Made by a program: the position numbers and the translations under genes. This document shows, in pieces, positions 34,621-46,696 of a stretch of DNA of 64,000 bases. The DNA lies in NCBI GenBank assembly GCA_003255025.1, contig QANY01007889.1, positions 1,701,911 to 1,765,910 on the forward strand, read 5' to 3'. Within the stretch, counting starts at the first letter, position 1; every line of letters begins with the position of its first letter. The stretch comes from Datisca glomerata (taxonomy: Eukaryota > Streptophyta > Magnoliopsida > Cucurbitales > Datiscaceae). The notes under the pieces were generated by a model. It saw only the letters and a list, made by a program, of their open reading frames with translations. It had not been told where the DNA came from and did not search any database.

Positions 34621-36195
34621 GAAACTTTGACAATTTTCTCAGACAAGGACCTAGATTAACCAATCTCTTACCCGAAGGCCATGGCTGGTCCTGAATTAAA
34701 CTTATGGAAAGAAGCCATGAACGTTGAAATACATTCGATGTACACGAACAGAGTTTGGAAACTTGTAGATCTTCTTGAAGGGATAAAACCCGTAGGATGC
34801 AAATGGATCTATAAGAAGAAAAGACGTCCAGATGGGAATGTGGAGACATTTAATGCTAGGCTAGTAGCTAAGGGCTACACCCAAAATGAATGTATAGATT
34901 ACGAGGATACCTTCTCACTAGTAGCAATGCTTAAATCCATCTGAATCCTTTTGTCCATTGCTGCTGCCCTTGATTAAGAAATCTGGGAAATGGACTCCAA
35001 GAAAACCTTTCTGAATGACAATATTGAATAGCGTATTTATCTGACTCAACCAGACGGGTTCATGGAGAAAGACCAAGAGGGAAAAGTTTATGAAATGCAG
35101 AAGTCCATTTATGGACTTAAGAAAGAGTCACGATCATGGAATATAGATTAAACGAAACTATTAAGAACTATTATTTTGAATAGTTGGTGGATGAACCTTG
35201 TGTATATACGTTGATATACAAAGGGAATATGATTTTTCTAGTCTTTTATGTAGATGATAATATACTCATTGGGAATGATGTAGGAGAATTATCTTATGTC
35301 AAGTTTTAGCTTGCAAAGCAATTTCACATTAAGGATCTTGGAGAAGCTGCAGTGGTTTTGGGTATTCAGATCTTTCGAGATCGGAAGTACAAACAATTGA
35401 CTATATCTTATATTGATAAGGAGTTGGATGGCTTCAGTATGCAAAACTCCAAGAAGAGATTTCTTTCCTTTAGTAAGGAGTTAGCCTCTCCAAGGAGCAG
35501 TTTCCCAAGACTCGTCAATGAGAATGATACCCTATGCCTCAGCCATTGGAAGCATCATGGATGCGATGCTTTGCACTAGACCTGATATTTACTATAGTGT
35601 GGGCATATTAAGTCATTTCCAATCTAATCTTAGAATCGAGCATTGGAATGCTGTCAAGCATATCCTTAAGTATCTTAGGAGAACGAGGAATTACATTCTT
35701 GTGTATTTAGGTAGTGACTTGAATATGATGAGGTATACAGATTCTGATTTTCAAGCTAATAAAGACTATAGGAGGCCCACTTCAAATTTGATGTTTATCC
35801 GGAATGGTGGAGCAGTTGTATGGAGAAATATAAAGCAATCTTGCATTGATGATTCTACCATGGAAGTTGAATGTGTGGTAGCTTGTGAAGCTGCAAAGGA
35901 GGTTGTATGGCTTAGGAATTTCTTGAAGACTTTGGAAGTTATTCCAGATACTGACAAGCTCATGACACTTTATTGTGATAACAGTGGGGCTGTAGCGAAT
36001 TTTAAAGAACCTAGAAGCCATAAGAGATCCAAACACATAGAACATAAGTATCACTTGATTAGAGAAATTGTTCAGTGTGGAGAAGTTATGGTTACACATA
36101 TTCTGACGGTTAACAAACTGGCAGATCCATTCACAAAGACTTTCAGTAAAGTTTTTTATGGTCATTGGGAGGGCTTGGGGATAAGAGATTGTTGA
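34621..36195 (+). pseudogene. Family-B Copia reverse transcriptase and RNase H
   Basis: The frame 34681-34944 (87 aa) holds the RT start: [20 protein letters not shown], then [20 protein letters not shown]. The catalytic YVDD lies at about 35250 (YVDDNILIGN). The frame 35518-36195 (225 aa) is the longest in the window. It covers the RT connection (MLCTRPDIYYSVGILS) and RNase H (TDSDFQANKDYRRPTS, STMEVECVVACEAAKE, CDNSGAVANFKEPRSHK, LADPFTKTFSKVF). RNase H may be nearly intact. Stops and a frameshift separate the three pieces. Confidence 0.9.
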
Positions 36196-38115
36196 AATAT
36201 GTCCATAAAGTAGCATGTAATAACTATTTATTTGTATTTAGTTATTTCTCAAACATTTGTATTACTGATTTTTTTATGGATAAATTAAAAGTTTTCTTTT
36301 AAATTAAAGCGTGTTTACAAATTACTCAAGTCTTGGAACTATTATCAACAAAGAAGAGTGAAGACAGAAGCGTCTCCAGACAAACTCTTCTGAAATAATT
36401 CATAATGAAATTCACAGTCTTAGAATCGACTTGGCAATTGAATCTGATTATGGCTGTTAGGTTGAACCGTTAGATGTCTGTCTTTGGGCAAAAGAGTGGA
36501 GACTCAAATGGTTAACCTAGACATGTTATGAACATATTGAATAGACCGGTAACAAATTAGTTTAGATCCCAAAATTGTTTATCTAACTCTAAACCTAATT
36601 GTTACACCTTAAAGGTATTTTCATAATTACATTAATTCTGAGGTGAATACGTAACTTGACTTGGTTAGTTGCAATATTTGATATGTCAAATGAGTGAGTT
36701 CGAATTGACGGACAATACCTCAGCTGTTGGGATTGTAATTTAATTAAGTAGGAGTTGCGTGATTCACAAATATGGAAATTCATGGTTGGATTGTGAAAAC
36801 AACAATATCACCTTATGCTTTATTGATGAGTCTGTGAATAAATTCACTTGGCCAAGTATTCGATGAACTGAGTCATTGAATAAGACTTGTGAATTGTATG
36901 AGACAATTCACTATAATTTCTTTCTACTCATAGTCAATAAGGAGTTAAGGAAATAATAATAAGAGGGGTAAAATAATAATTTTATATTTTGCTCTTGTTA
37001 CTGATATTCACGATGTGTATTATGTTAAAATAAATAGACTTTATTTACAACAACAAAAAATGTAGCGCGCATGAATCTATAGTTGATTCGGCATCGAACC
37101 TATAGTGGAGTTGTACAATGTCAAAATTAAATAGGTTGAGAATTTACGGAGATAAATTTATGGTGTATTTGAATCCTAAGCTTTGTTCATGTAGTTCCAT
37201 TCGGTCTCAGAAATAACTCTGAGAACAATAATAGAAAAACGAACTAAGTTGAACCAAAATGTATTTTGGTGCCAAGGCTTATTTCGTATACCTATATGTG
37301 ATAGGTGATGTCACTTAAGTTAGTTAAGTGTAATTATTGTATTGAATTAATTAATTTATTATTTTTTAATTATTAGATAATTAGTTAAATAAAATAAATA
37401 AATAAATTAATTGATAATGATCAATTATATTTATCAATTTGATTGATGAATTTTGATACAACTAAAACTCTAGGAGATCATGTAAATGTTGGCAATAATA
37501 GATAATTAAAGGAATTTTCAGAAATTTTATAATATATGGGTACATTTGTAGATACCAAAAATTATCTTTTGATAAATAGCTAATAGCAATTTGATTGCAA
37601 ATAGATAACGAATATTAGGTACAGTTGTTGTTATCAACACACACAAAAAGAAAGATGTTTTCTCCTCTCACTAATGTTGCCGCCGAAATTAATCTGAAGA
37701 AAGGAAGATTTGATTTTTCTTCTTCAATCGTTTTAAGAGTCCACACTCAAATTCTTACGTAAATTTTTTTTTAAAATATATTTTTGAAATTAACGGGTGG
37801 TTGTTGGTGGATAATTAGGAAATCGTTCGTGGAAGATCAAGTTCGTGATTGTGATCTTAAAACTTGAAAAACATGAAGAACTCTCGAGGGAGTTCCACTA
37901 GTTCAAAAATTCACCGATAGAGAGTAAATGTCAAAAATTATTTTCCCCTTAATCTATTCGTTTTAATACCGTATATACATGATCAAACTAAAATTGATTT
38001 TAAATTATTTAATATAATTAAATAAGTCTAATCAAATTTTTTTTATACCCTACCCACGAACCGTTCGTGGTTCAAATCTAATTTCTTTTAATTTTAAAAC
38101 CGATCGATCCTTGCA
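36190..38115 (+). repeat. 3' LTR of Copia family B
   Basis: It begins TGTTGAAATATGTCC and ends CGATCGATCCTTGCA, colinear with the 5' LTR. The expected polypurine tract before it is missing. Confidence 0.92.
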
Positions 38116-38420
38116 ATTTAATCATGAACTTGTTTAAGGAATCCGTTTAGGTTTTCAAGACTATATCGATCTGAGTTTTTCCATCGATTTTGGCTATATG
38201 AATCTCCATCTGACTAAAAGACCACCAACCATAAGGATATGATCATTTACTTGTGTTTCCTTCACCATCTTAGTATTTAAAAATGTCATTTTGAAACATC
38301 TCATCAGAGATTATAAAAAGCAATATGTAGCTAAAATTTAACCTACAATACCTCAAATCCAAGCTAGCTTGGGGACCATAATGACAAAATATACTATTGG
38401 CTAAATAATTAATAAAGTCT
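38116..38420 (-). pseudogene. Copia D gag remnant, upstream half
   Basis: Minus-strand traces of Copia gag in shifting frames: SLMRCFKMTFLNTKMVKETQ, NDHILMVGGLLV and IDIVLKTLNGFLKQ. These correspond to the 'AKM.EG.SVSEHVI.M.G...D..L..LP.SF.QF' part of the family. It is separated from its continuation at 26860-27310 by the family-B element. Confidence 0.5.
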
Positions 38421-40011
38421 ATCGATAAAATCCATTGATCAAATATATTAATTATTAATTATAGTTAATTCTGCTAGAAATTGCAATTGAACTCCAATCG
38501 CATTTTACATTACTTGATGTAATTATGATCGACTTATTATTCATTATGTGTTTCCTTTCCATAATATAATATTGTGTGTAATTATATGAAGTACTATAAA
38601 ACTAACTTATACGTCTCTCATATCCTTAAGTTTCAAAATTTGTTCCACTAATCAATCATGATAACATCTATACTTGATGTCTTAAGTAAAATCATCAAAT
38701 CTCTAATAATCTGTTAGAGTTACTAAGCGTTTCATTTACTATGATCACATAAATCTTATTAAATGTACTATCTCACTTATGCAAAAGTATATATGGTCTC
38801 TACCATTCAAAATCTATGTCTTCTCACTATTTAACAACTCAATCTTCTAACCTCCAGAATATCTTGACTCACAGAGTCTTAATCATTATAGATCAAAACA
38901 ACCAGTTATTAAATGTGTGTTTGTAACTCTCTCAAGAATAAAACACTCATAATATAATAACAAGTCATGATTTCTTATGATAATGTGTTACTGAAAAACA
39001 GATTCGTTAGTTCATTCAATGCATTCTAAATACATTAGTTGATTAATAGAGTTACTATAATTTTTTAAGTAAAGTTCACAACCTCACTAAACCGTGAAAT
39101 ATAAGTTTTTTAGTTCATTAAGAACTATTGGTTAATAACTTGTTCTTATGAGCTAACTCTATAGGAGTAATAAACTAAGTATTATATGATTGTGGATATA
39201 TTATAGGAATGTAGAGCATGTATTATAAAGGAATGTAGAGCATGTATTATAAGAATGTTGATTTCTTATAACTAAAAAAATATTAAAATAATCATAGGAA
39301 CTTGTGTGACTAGGACACCATTCTAAAGAGTAAACTTGTTTGTGTATTGTTTCATATTTATGTTTTGTCAATTCTCGTTACAACAATATCTTCCTCCAGA
39401 GGTAGCTTTTCTTCTTCTAGTGAATATTGTTTCTGTTATTACTTGTTTCTATACATTTTTGCCACTCACACGCGTGTCTTAGAAACGATCAAGAGAAAAT
39501 TAAAAATAGGAATAAGATGAAAAACATAAAAAATTTATTTGGAAAACTTAAAATATATATCTTTTACTAAATTGAAATTAGAATTTTATAGAATAAACTA
39601 TATTTTATCCAAAAGAAAACAAAACAACGCAGTAACGAGAAGAAAACAAAAGAATTAGGTGCAGATAACATGGGAACTAATTTTCAACCCTAAAAGATTC
39701 TCCAGAAGACATCCAACAAACTAACCACATCTCATCTCATGCCAAACTTAAGTGATTATTTCTCATTTATTATAAAATTTCCCTTTCCTTTTCCTTTAAT
39801 TGACCTAAAGAAAGGGACAATCATTCCACCACACATGCTCCAGATATTAAATTATGTTTTACAAAAGAATATATCAAACTAATTTGAGACTACATAGAAG
39901 AAAAAAACTTATAAACTTAAAGACAAAACTTGCAATCTTTAACTAAGTTAGGCCCTCATAGCTAATAATAATATAAGATCGAGGCAACCTAATCTCAATC
40001 TTATACTATGA
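38421..40011. other. AT-rich stretch, no gene seen
   Basis: Possibly the leader of Copia D in its first kilobase, but no LTR or primer site was found. At 39199-39258 a phrase with GGAATGTAGAGCATGTATTATA is present twice, with a partial third copy. From 39480 to 40010 nothing could be named. Confidence 0.45.
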
Positions 40012-40600
40012 TTGGAACCTCAAGATGTGACGGGATTTCGAAATGTTTTTCGGCATGATCGAAGAGTTTGGTTCAAGGATGTCAAGATTCTATTCTTCCT
40101 GCATGGAAAAATTCTATTCATTTTAAGAGGGGGGGGGGGGTGTTGGGAAGCTTGTGTTGTCCTAAGTCACTTATCAGATGGAGAAAATGTAACCCACCGG
40201 CAAATTCCAAACGCCAGATGATTCAACTAGCGGATCAGATTAAGCGATGTTATGAGAGTGAAAGTTTGATGGTAATATAGTTCGTGACATGGAAAACAGA
40301 TTGGCAGATGCCTCGACGTTGGAGGAAAAATACTGGAAAGAAAGAGCAATGGTAGAGTGACTGAAGAACGGAGATAAAGACAGGTTTCTTTCATGCCAAG
40401 ATGGAAAACCAACGCAAGACTGATATGATTCTCGTTGTGGAGAATTCTAATGGGGGTAGGTAATCTGATACATGAGCATTCAACAAATTTCTCTCAACTA
40501 CTTTCAAACACTGTTTAAATCTTCTAACATGAATCCAAGAGCAATTTCAGAGGCTCTGAGAGGTACTTCTTGAAAGCTTTGCAAATCTGACATTGCAATG
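40012..40600 (+). pseudogene. LINE (L1-type) ORF2 fragment
   Basis: The region between endonuclease and reverse transcriptase of plant L1 elements is recognisable in shifting frames: KRQMIQLADQIKRCYESES, then LEKRLADASTLEEKYWKERA, then LKNGDKD and FFHAKMENQRKTD, then NMNPRAISEALRG. It corresponds to the 'EEKYWKQRSR..WLKEGDRNTKFFHA' signature. Twelve Gs at 40129-40140 interrupt it. It is cut at 40606 by a CACTA-like end. No catalytic domain is present. Confidence 0.5.
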
Positions 40601-40605
40601 CTGTT

Positions 40606-40860
40606 CACTACAAGAAAAATGGCAAATACCGGTGGTTATTCGGGTCTTTGCTGGCGGTTTTGATCCACCAGAAAATCTTTTCCGGTGGACAAAAAACTGC
40701 CGCCAAATTGATTGTCGTAAAAATTCATAGCGACGGTTTGAGTAACCGCCGGAGGACCCACTACAACAATACAAAGCTTCAATAGCGATGAAGCATGGTG
40801 ATTTGTTACAAAACACGATAAAAGTTCCCTACAAAATGCGGGGAAATAAAAACTCTAGTT
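40606..40860 (+). repeat. CACTA-like terminus with subterminal repeats
   Basis: It begins CACTACAAGAAAAATGGC and is followed by repeated CCGGTGG, GGCGGTT and CCGCCGG words to about 40770. No matching end (TTTTCTTGTAGTG) was seen to the right, so the other half is missing or lost. The family differs from the element at 16238 beyond the first 12 bases. Confidence 0.6.
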
Positions 40861-41252
40861 GAAAAATGCAAAAAAATTCCTCATCCTTTTCTCTCTCTAA
40901 AAACCAATAATTAAAGATGAAACACCCAAAACCAGTGCTTTGCCACTTCCTCGCGTTGCCTCACCTCCTCTCTCAAACCCTTCATGGTCGTGAACGCTTC
41001 CTCGTGAGCGCTCCATTCATCTCTCTACTTTCTCTTAAGAAACAAATTAGTGAAATTGCTTTCTCTCCTTGCTTCCTCTCCTTCCCTAAACCCGAGGGCG
41101 AGAGGTCTGCCCTTACCCCATCATGATCTTGGATTATCATGAAATCGTATATAGCTAAGTTCTCCAGATGGTGGAAACCAGCAACTGAAATCATAAATCA
41201 GTCGTAAACGAGCTTTATGCATTACTTCTTCTACCCTGGTATCCATCCCTAT

Positions 41253-41286
<34 letters not shown>

Positions 41287-41459
41287 CTCTCTCTCTCTCT
41301 CTCTCAATCCTTCCTTCTTCATGGTGGTTGAATCTGTGACCTAGGGTTTTGAAATTTTCCTTCTTCTCATGTGACCTAGGGTGTTGAAATTTTCCTTCTT
41401 CTCATTTCCCTTCTCAAGACCAAGGTAGAGAAATAATTCCATTTACCTATTAAAAGCAT
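40861..41459 (+). other. Possible cargo of the CACTA-like element; microsatellite and duplication
   Basis: An open frame at 40917-41126 (69 aa) has no recognised motif. A (CT)n microsatellite fills about 41258-41312, with two CAAT interruptions. A 35-base unit beginning GTGACCTAGGGT is duplicated at 41336-41370 and 41371-41405. This might be captured gene 5' sequence, but nothing proves it. Confidence 0.4.
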
Positions 41460-42365
41460 TCAATCTGACTATGGGGAGGAGGGATTATACGTCCTTTCAA
41501 ACAAATGTAGATATTTATGGCATAAATTTTAGGCACCCATGTCCCCATTCTCAATCAAAATGGCAGAGTAGAAAGGAAGGATATGCACATTTTGGAAATT
41601 GTGGCCATTCTCCTCTCACACTCATCCATGCCTTTCTCCTTCCAGTGGTATACATTCCACACTTCTATCTATCTCGTTGACAGATTACCCACACCCATTT
41701 TCTACGGGCTCTCTCCTTTTAGAAAACGTTTCATTATCCTCCTGATTACAACTTTCTCAAGACCTTTAGATGTGCATTCTTTCCTCCTTTAAGGCTCTAT
41801 AACTCACATAAATTGGCATTCAAATGTTCTCTATGTGTATTTTTAGGGTACTCCCTACAACATAAAAGGCTACATATGTCTTCATTCATAAGGAATAATT
41901 TACATAGTGAATAATGTGGTCTTCGAAGAACATGTTTCCCTTTTAATCTGGTTTCCTATCTACATGTAACTCTAGGCCGGTAACACCTTTACCTTTTCCA
42001 TTTTGGTATGCTACTACTTTTAATCATGTAGGTCATCTAGGATTAACCTATTATGCTCAACAACTCATGACAACACATATTCTCCTGGCCAAACCTCAGG
42101 TAATGAGTCATTCCTCTAGTCCTTACCTATTGTTTCTCATACCACATCACCCACTACCTCTATACAATCACCTCCTCCTCTAGTCCTTACCTATTGTTTC
42201 TCATACCACATCACCCACTACCTCTATACCATCACCTCCTTCCCACCCATACAATCCACGAATATCTGTCCCATGTTTACAAGATCCAAATTTGGCATTT
42301 TCAAACCTAAGTCCTATCAAGCCATGGCCATCTCACCTACAAACCTTGAATCTTCATCTATAAAG
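41460..42365 (+). pseudogene. Copia E integrase fragment
   Basis: Frames around 41540-41792 carry the end of the integrase core and the following conserved block: QNGRVERK, HILEIVAILLSHSSMPFSFQ, YLVDRLPTPI. Then comes LAFKCSLCVFLGYS-type sequence near 41810-41860. The remaining part (to 42365) resembles the linker before RT (MFTRSKFGIFKPK). It has frameshifts throughout. It ends where the Ogre-type LTR begins. Confidence 0.7.
42116..42243 (+). repeat. 64-bp tandem duplication in Copia E
   Basis: The segment starting CTAGTCCTTACCTATTG at 42116 repeats at 42180 with one visible substitution, so it is recent relative to the other decay. Confidence 0.9.
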
Positions 42366-42367
42366 GT

Positions 42368-44232
42368 TGTATTATCTTAACTATTATAGATATCATATTT
42401 TATCTGGTCCAATACTTTAAGAATATTAAATTTATTTTTGGACTCATATACTAGTCTAAGAGTATATGTATAATTTGAAAAATAGCCCAAGGCCTAAAAA
42501 TAAAAAGGAGCAAAAAGGACTAAAAATAAAAAGTGAATCTCTAAGTTTGCCTATAAATAAAGGAGATGTCTTCACTTGAAAAGGAGGATTGGAGTGAGTT
42601 TGAGAGGGGATTTTAGAGAGAGAAAAAGAGGTTTTGAGAAAATAGGAGAGACTTTTTTAAAAGAGAGAATGAGAGTCTTCATTTATATTCATCTTTCATC
42701 TTCTCCTATTCTTTTTCTTAAGGTAGTTTAAATTTTTTACACTTTAGCTTACAATATTTCTTGTTCATTATTATTCATCATCTCTCTTCTTCATACTCAT
42801 GTAGTTGATTTTTTTGTTTCCTTTTCCATACATAAGTTGTTTGTTCATTCTTTATTATTTCTCCCACTATTAATTTTAAGTTTTATTTCCATTCATTGTT
42901 GATTTCTCTACAAGTTTGATAATGAGATGTTTTTGTCATCAACTCATTCAATGATGATGAGGATAAAACTTTTGAGGGGTATAAAATTAACTCAATGTGA
43001 ATCAACCCTTTAATGGGTTGAAAGTGTACATTTGATGAAAAGATCTTCTATGATAATTTCTCATACATATAAATTCATAAAATAGAGAGTAAAAAATAGA
43101 GAGTAAAACCTCTATACAAGATTATGCAAATATTTACGCTTTGAATTTTTTATGTTCTTACAAGTCTTTTCTTATTTTTTTTAAATTTTGTTCATCATTT
43201 TTGTGTTACTTGTTTGAACTAGTTACCATCCATGATCATTCCTAGCAATGAAAAAAGAAAAAAATGGTAATTAGTGAACTAAGAATTCAAAGTAAAAAAA
43301 ATGGTATATTTATATCCCAAACAAAAAATATTATATTTGAAAGTTATTATTGATTTTTTTAGTGACACTTGTTTGAATTAGTTACCATCAATGATCATTC
43401 CTTTGCTATTTGATTAGCAATGAGGGAAGAAAGAAAAAATGATAATTAGTAGACTATGTAGTAAAAAATAGTATGTTCATATCAATTATGTATGAAGTTA
43501 AGCATTTATTTATGTATCATGGTCATATTGCCTTACTTATAATGTGATTCTTATCACATTCCCTTTTTTTTATATTTGTTGTTCTTCTTATTTCTTATTT
43601 ATTTATGTATCACGGTCATATTGCCTTACTTATAATGTGATTCTTATCACATTTCTTTTTTTTTGAGTTAGTACTCATATATGTATGGATTATAATCTTA
43701 ACAATTAGACTTAAATTTTATTAATTTTATTTATTAGTTTTCACTAAAAAAATCCAATGACGGATTTTAGGATTTTTGAGATATCAAATTTCTCGAACTA
43801 CCGAGGTGAGGAATTATTTTTGGGATACCGAGAATGACTCCAATAATGCTTTAATTTAGAAAATATTAAAAAAAATTGAATGGTCATCGTATCACCCATT
43901 AAATGTCATTTATTTTGTTCATTTTTATGATATAAAATGTATTAAATGAGATATTCAAAAATGAATCTCTTCAACTTTATTTTTTTTAAATAAAACTTGG
44001 ATAGGATTTAATTGAATTTGATAACCATTTTAACAATGGATATTGTGAGGTGATAATACATTTTCCACACACAAATAACTCCCGAACCAACCTTGAGTCT
44101 TCGTAGACCAAATTTTTGTTTTAAAATTGGGTGACCAATCATACCATAAAATGATTGGCGGCGACCCGATTTTATTTTCTTCAAAACTAATTTTTTTTAA
44201 TCGTCGCTCCGCATCACAGGCACGGTTCGACA
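42368..44232 (+). repeat. 5' LTR of the Ogre/Tat element
   Basis: The left limit is set where Copia E sequence ends and a TGTATTATC start occurs (approximate). The right limit is the CA four bases before the primer site. A TATA box, CCTATAAATA, lies at about 42549-42558. Two tandem duplications lie within: about 43204-43330 with 43364-43480 (GTTTGAA(C/T)TAGTTACCATC), and about 43508-43570 with 43601-43662 (period 93). Confidence 0.65.
42549..42558 (+). promoter_or_regulatory. TATA box of the Ogre/Tat LTR
   Basis: CCTATAAATA followed by AAGGAGATG. It lies about 180 bases into the LTR, suggesting a short U3 and long R-U5. Confidence 0.55.
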
Positions 44233-44235
44233 GCT

Positions 44236-44253
44236 TGGGGACTCAACTAGGGA
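44236..44253 (+). other. Primer-binding site of the Ogre/Tat element
   Basis: TGGGGACTCAACTAGGGA matches the usual Ogre-type TGGCGACTCCACTGGGGA with a few substitutions and lies just after the LTR end. Confidence 0.75.
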
Positions 44254-44816
44254 CGTAATCGGTCTAACCATTTTTTAGATCGATAGAGAGTTAATTCAAA
44301 ATTTTATCATATGCTATCCTTTTTGTGTGGCCCTTTGTTGGTTTATTTGATTCATTATTTTTCTTATTCATGCTCATAGTTGTATGTATTTTGTTTTTAT
44401 GATGTATATTTATTTACATAATTTCTAATTTCACACACATACACTAGCCCTGTACCTGGTCTTTCCCTTTAGGATTAGAAAGAATGAGTAGTGGAATGCC
44501 TTCATGGAACTACGGTTCTCGTGTAGGCTCATGAAAGTTCTCACTCAGGTCGACCCTTTCGGGATACCGTTTGGAAGGCCCTGCTACTCTGTTTGGATAA
44601 CAGTGTGGATAACCTGAGAGGCTATTAAGATATTTGAAAGTCCAACCACACATGCATTTTGTTCTTAGAGTCCATCTCATGACCAATGTTTGATAGAAAT
44701 AGAGATTCTGCTTAAATATGATATCATGATTAATTTTGTTCATGAATATATGTCTCGCACTCTTTCAACATTTATTTTCTTCCTCATTGTTTCACTTCTG
44801 ACTTCGTCTTTCTTTT
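44254..44816 (+). other. Leader of the Ogre/Tat element
   Basis: Non-coding stretch between primer site and ORF1. A minus-strand 77-aa frame here (44510-44743) has no recognisable motif. Confidence 0.5.
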
Positions 44817-46434
44817 TTGCATACATGCATCATGCTGCGTAATAGGGATTGCAAAAAGTATTCAATTCATTCATATTTTAGAGACCATAACTTCCACTCT
44901 GGGTATGATTGTCTGAAAAATGAGGATGTTGTTCTTCTACCATCAATCACTAAGATAGAGTTCTCATACACTGAATTGGAGAGGTTTAAGAAGATATGGG
45001 AGGATTTCTCACCAGAGCAGAAAATTTGTTTGTCGGCAAATATGGTCACATCGCTTATCTTCTGTATATTGCAGTGAACGCTCCCATTCTTGAGGCTTTA
45101 ATGCATTTTCGGGACCCTCTCTATGATGTTTCACCTTTGGAACAATTTCTCTTACTCCTACAATTGAAGAATATCAAGTCCTATTGAATGTCCCACGGTA
45201 AAACACGAATAAAGTTTATAATTACGACAAAAAGCTCACATTGAAGAGAGCTTTATCCAAGCTCTAGGGTACTGTCCATGCATCTGAGAGTTGATAAAAT
45301 GCTGATATTTAAAAGGGGGGAGGGTGAGTGTGTGCCGATGGATTACCTCCTAGACCTCACCCAAAATATCTTGAAGGAAGATAAAGGTATGACTCTTTAT
45401 GCACTATAAATTTATGGCACCGTATTATTTCCAAAGATTCAAGGTTATGTGGTTGATAAAGTGATAAAAATGTTCCTTCAAGTTTAACATGGTATTAACC
45501 CGGTTATCTCAATTCTCGTTGAGACTTTTCGTTCCTTAAATCATATACGAGTGTTTGGAAAAGGGAAGTACATCGGCTCTCCATCTTTTTTATGTATTTC
45601 GATTCTTAGCCATCTAAGATGTTCACCAGATTTTAAATGTCCTCAAGTTAAGTTTTCAAATCCATTGATGAAGAGAATCCCCATTGTAGAATTTGGAATG
45701 GCTAAATTGAATCTGCAGTTTCCTATAAAAGAGGTGTGGCTCTTACACTTATCAAAGTTGAAAGATGAAGATGTTATTTGGAAAGCCCATTGGATGCCGT
45801 TGACATCGATGATCTACAAATGTGGCGACTTTCAATGGGTCCCGCTCCCAAGACCATGGAGTTTTACAAGTTATGCTCTGCTAATGGTGCTCCATCAATT
45901 ATACATGAGACAGTTTGTCCCTATGACGCACGCATTAAAGGACATTGAGATCAGTTATGATTCTCAAGATATTAAACAAAAATTGCAACAACTAATTGGA
46001 GCTTGGAAAATAACGAGAAGGGTGTGAAATGAGAAGAACCACATGAATTGCACAAAGGAGTATGAAGCGTGGCTTGAGATCAGAGGCAAAGTAACTATTT
46101 GCCTTACCAGTTAAGGATTTACAATCATACAATATCGAAAGCTCATAAGGAGATTGTTAAAAAAGAGGAGCGAGATCAATTATATGAGGAGCATCAAAAG
46201 AATTTAGCTCTCTTGAAAGAAAATAGACATTTAAGTGTCGAGATGAATTTGTCTAACAAACACATGATCGAAGATGAAAAACAAATCAAAGATTTGATAA
46301 ACAAGGTTAAGGATCAAGAATATCTGAAGTGGAAAAACTTAGAGTTGGGAACTGACACTCGCAAACTAAACAACAAAATTAGAAAGATGGTAGAGGACAA
46401 TGAGAATTTGCGAGGGGTAATCAATGAACAATAG
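44817..46434 (+). pseudogene. Ogre/Tat ORF1, N-terminal and middle (plant-mobile-domain-like)
   Basis: The frame 44817-45077 ends in LERFKKIWEDFSPEQK. The domain then continues in another frame (44996-45187) with VGKYGHIAYLLYIAVNAP and EALMHFRDPLYDVS, the conserved core of the DUF7745 type. A third frame (45551-46027) has VWLLHLSKLKDEDVIWKA, YKCGDFQWVPLPRPWSF and QQLIGAWKITRR. It is followed by 46099-46434, a coiled-coil stretch (LYEEHQKNLALLKENRHLSV). These are the successive parts of the ORF1 protein of Ogre-like elements, of unknown biochemical role. At least three frameshifts break it. Confidence 0.75.
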
Positions 46435-46690
46435 GATCGAATCATGAAGTTAGAAAGGAAAAATAAGCTTGTACAAGAGGTTTTAGAAGAGGTTAAGGGG
46501 GATGTCGATAAGAAGAATGCGTACATCATTGAGTTAGAAGACCAATATGACTCATTACGATGAATCACTAATAATTGAACCAATGAGCACGGACTGAGTT
46601 AACTCATATACAACCTTTTCTATGGAAACTAGAAGAGCAGTATGACTCATTACGACGAACCACTGATAATTTAACCAATGAGCACGGACT
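46435..46690 (+). repeat. Duplicated end of the ORF1 coiled-coil region
   Basis: The phrase TATGACTCATTACGA occurs at about 46547 and 46641. The phrase CCAATGAGCACGGACT, followed by AGTTAACTCGT or AGTTAACTCAT, occurs at about 46580, 46674 and 46900. Confidence 0.75.
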
Positions 46691-46696
46691 TAGTTA

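Larger units (their letters stand above)
27311..38115 (+). mobile_element. Copia family B retrotransposon, complete in structure but dead
   Basis: Both LTRs (27311-29217 and 36190-38115), the primer site, gag, protease, integrase, RT and RNase H are present in order, and the flanks GTTTA/ATTTA are a 5-bp target duplication with one mismatch. In the first 200 bases the two LTRs differ at very roughly one base in ten by eye, so the insertion is old. The coding region has many stops. A foreign LTR (29639-30906) sits in its leader. The polypurine tract is deleted. Confidence 0.92.

Noticed and set aside
40917..41126. 69-aa frame with Met start
   Set aside because: No motif, and an overlapping frame of the same length on the other strand; kept only as possible cargo sequence.
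44510..44743. 77-aa minus-strand frame in the Ogre/Tat leader
   Set aside because: Opposite to the element and without motif.
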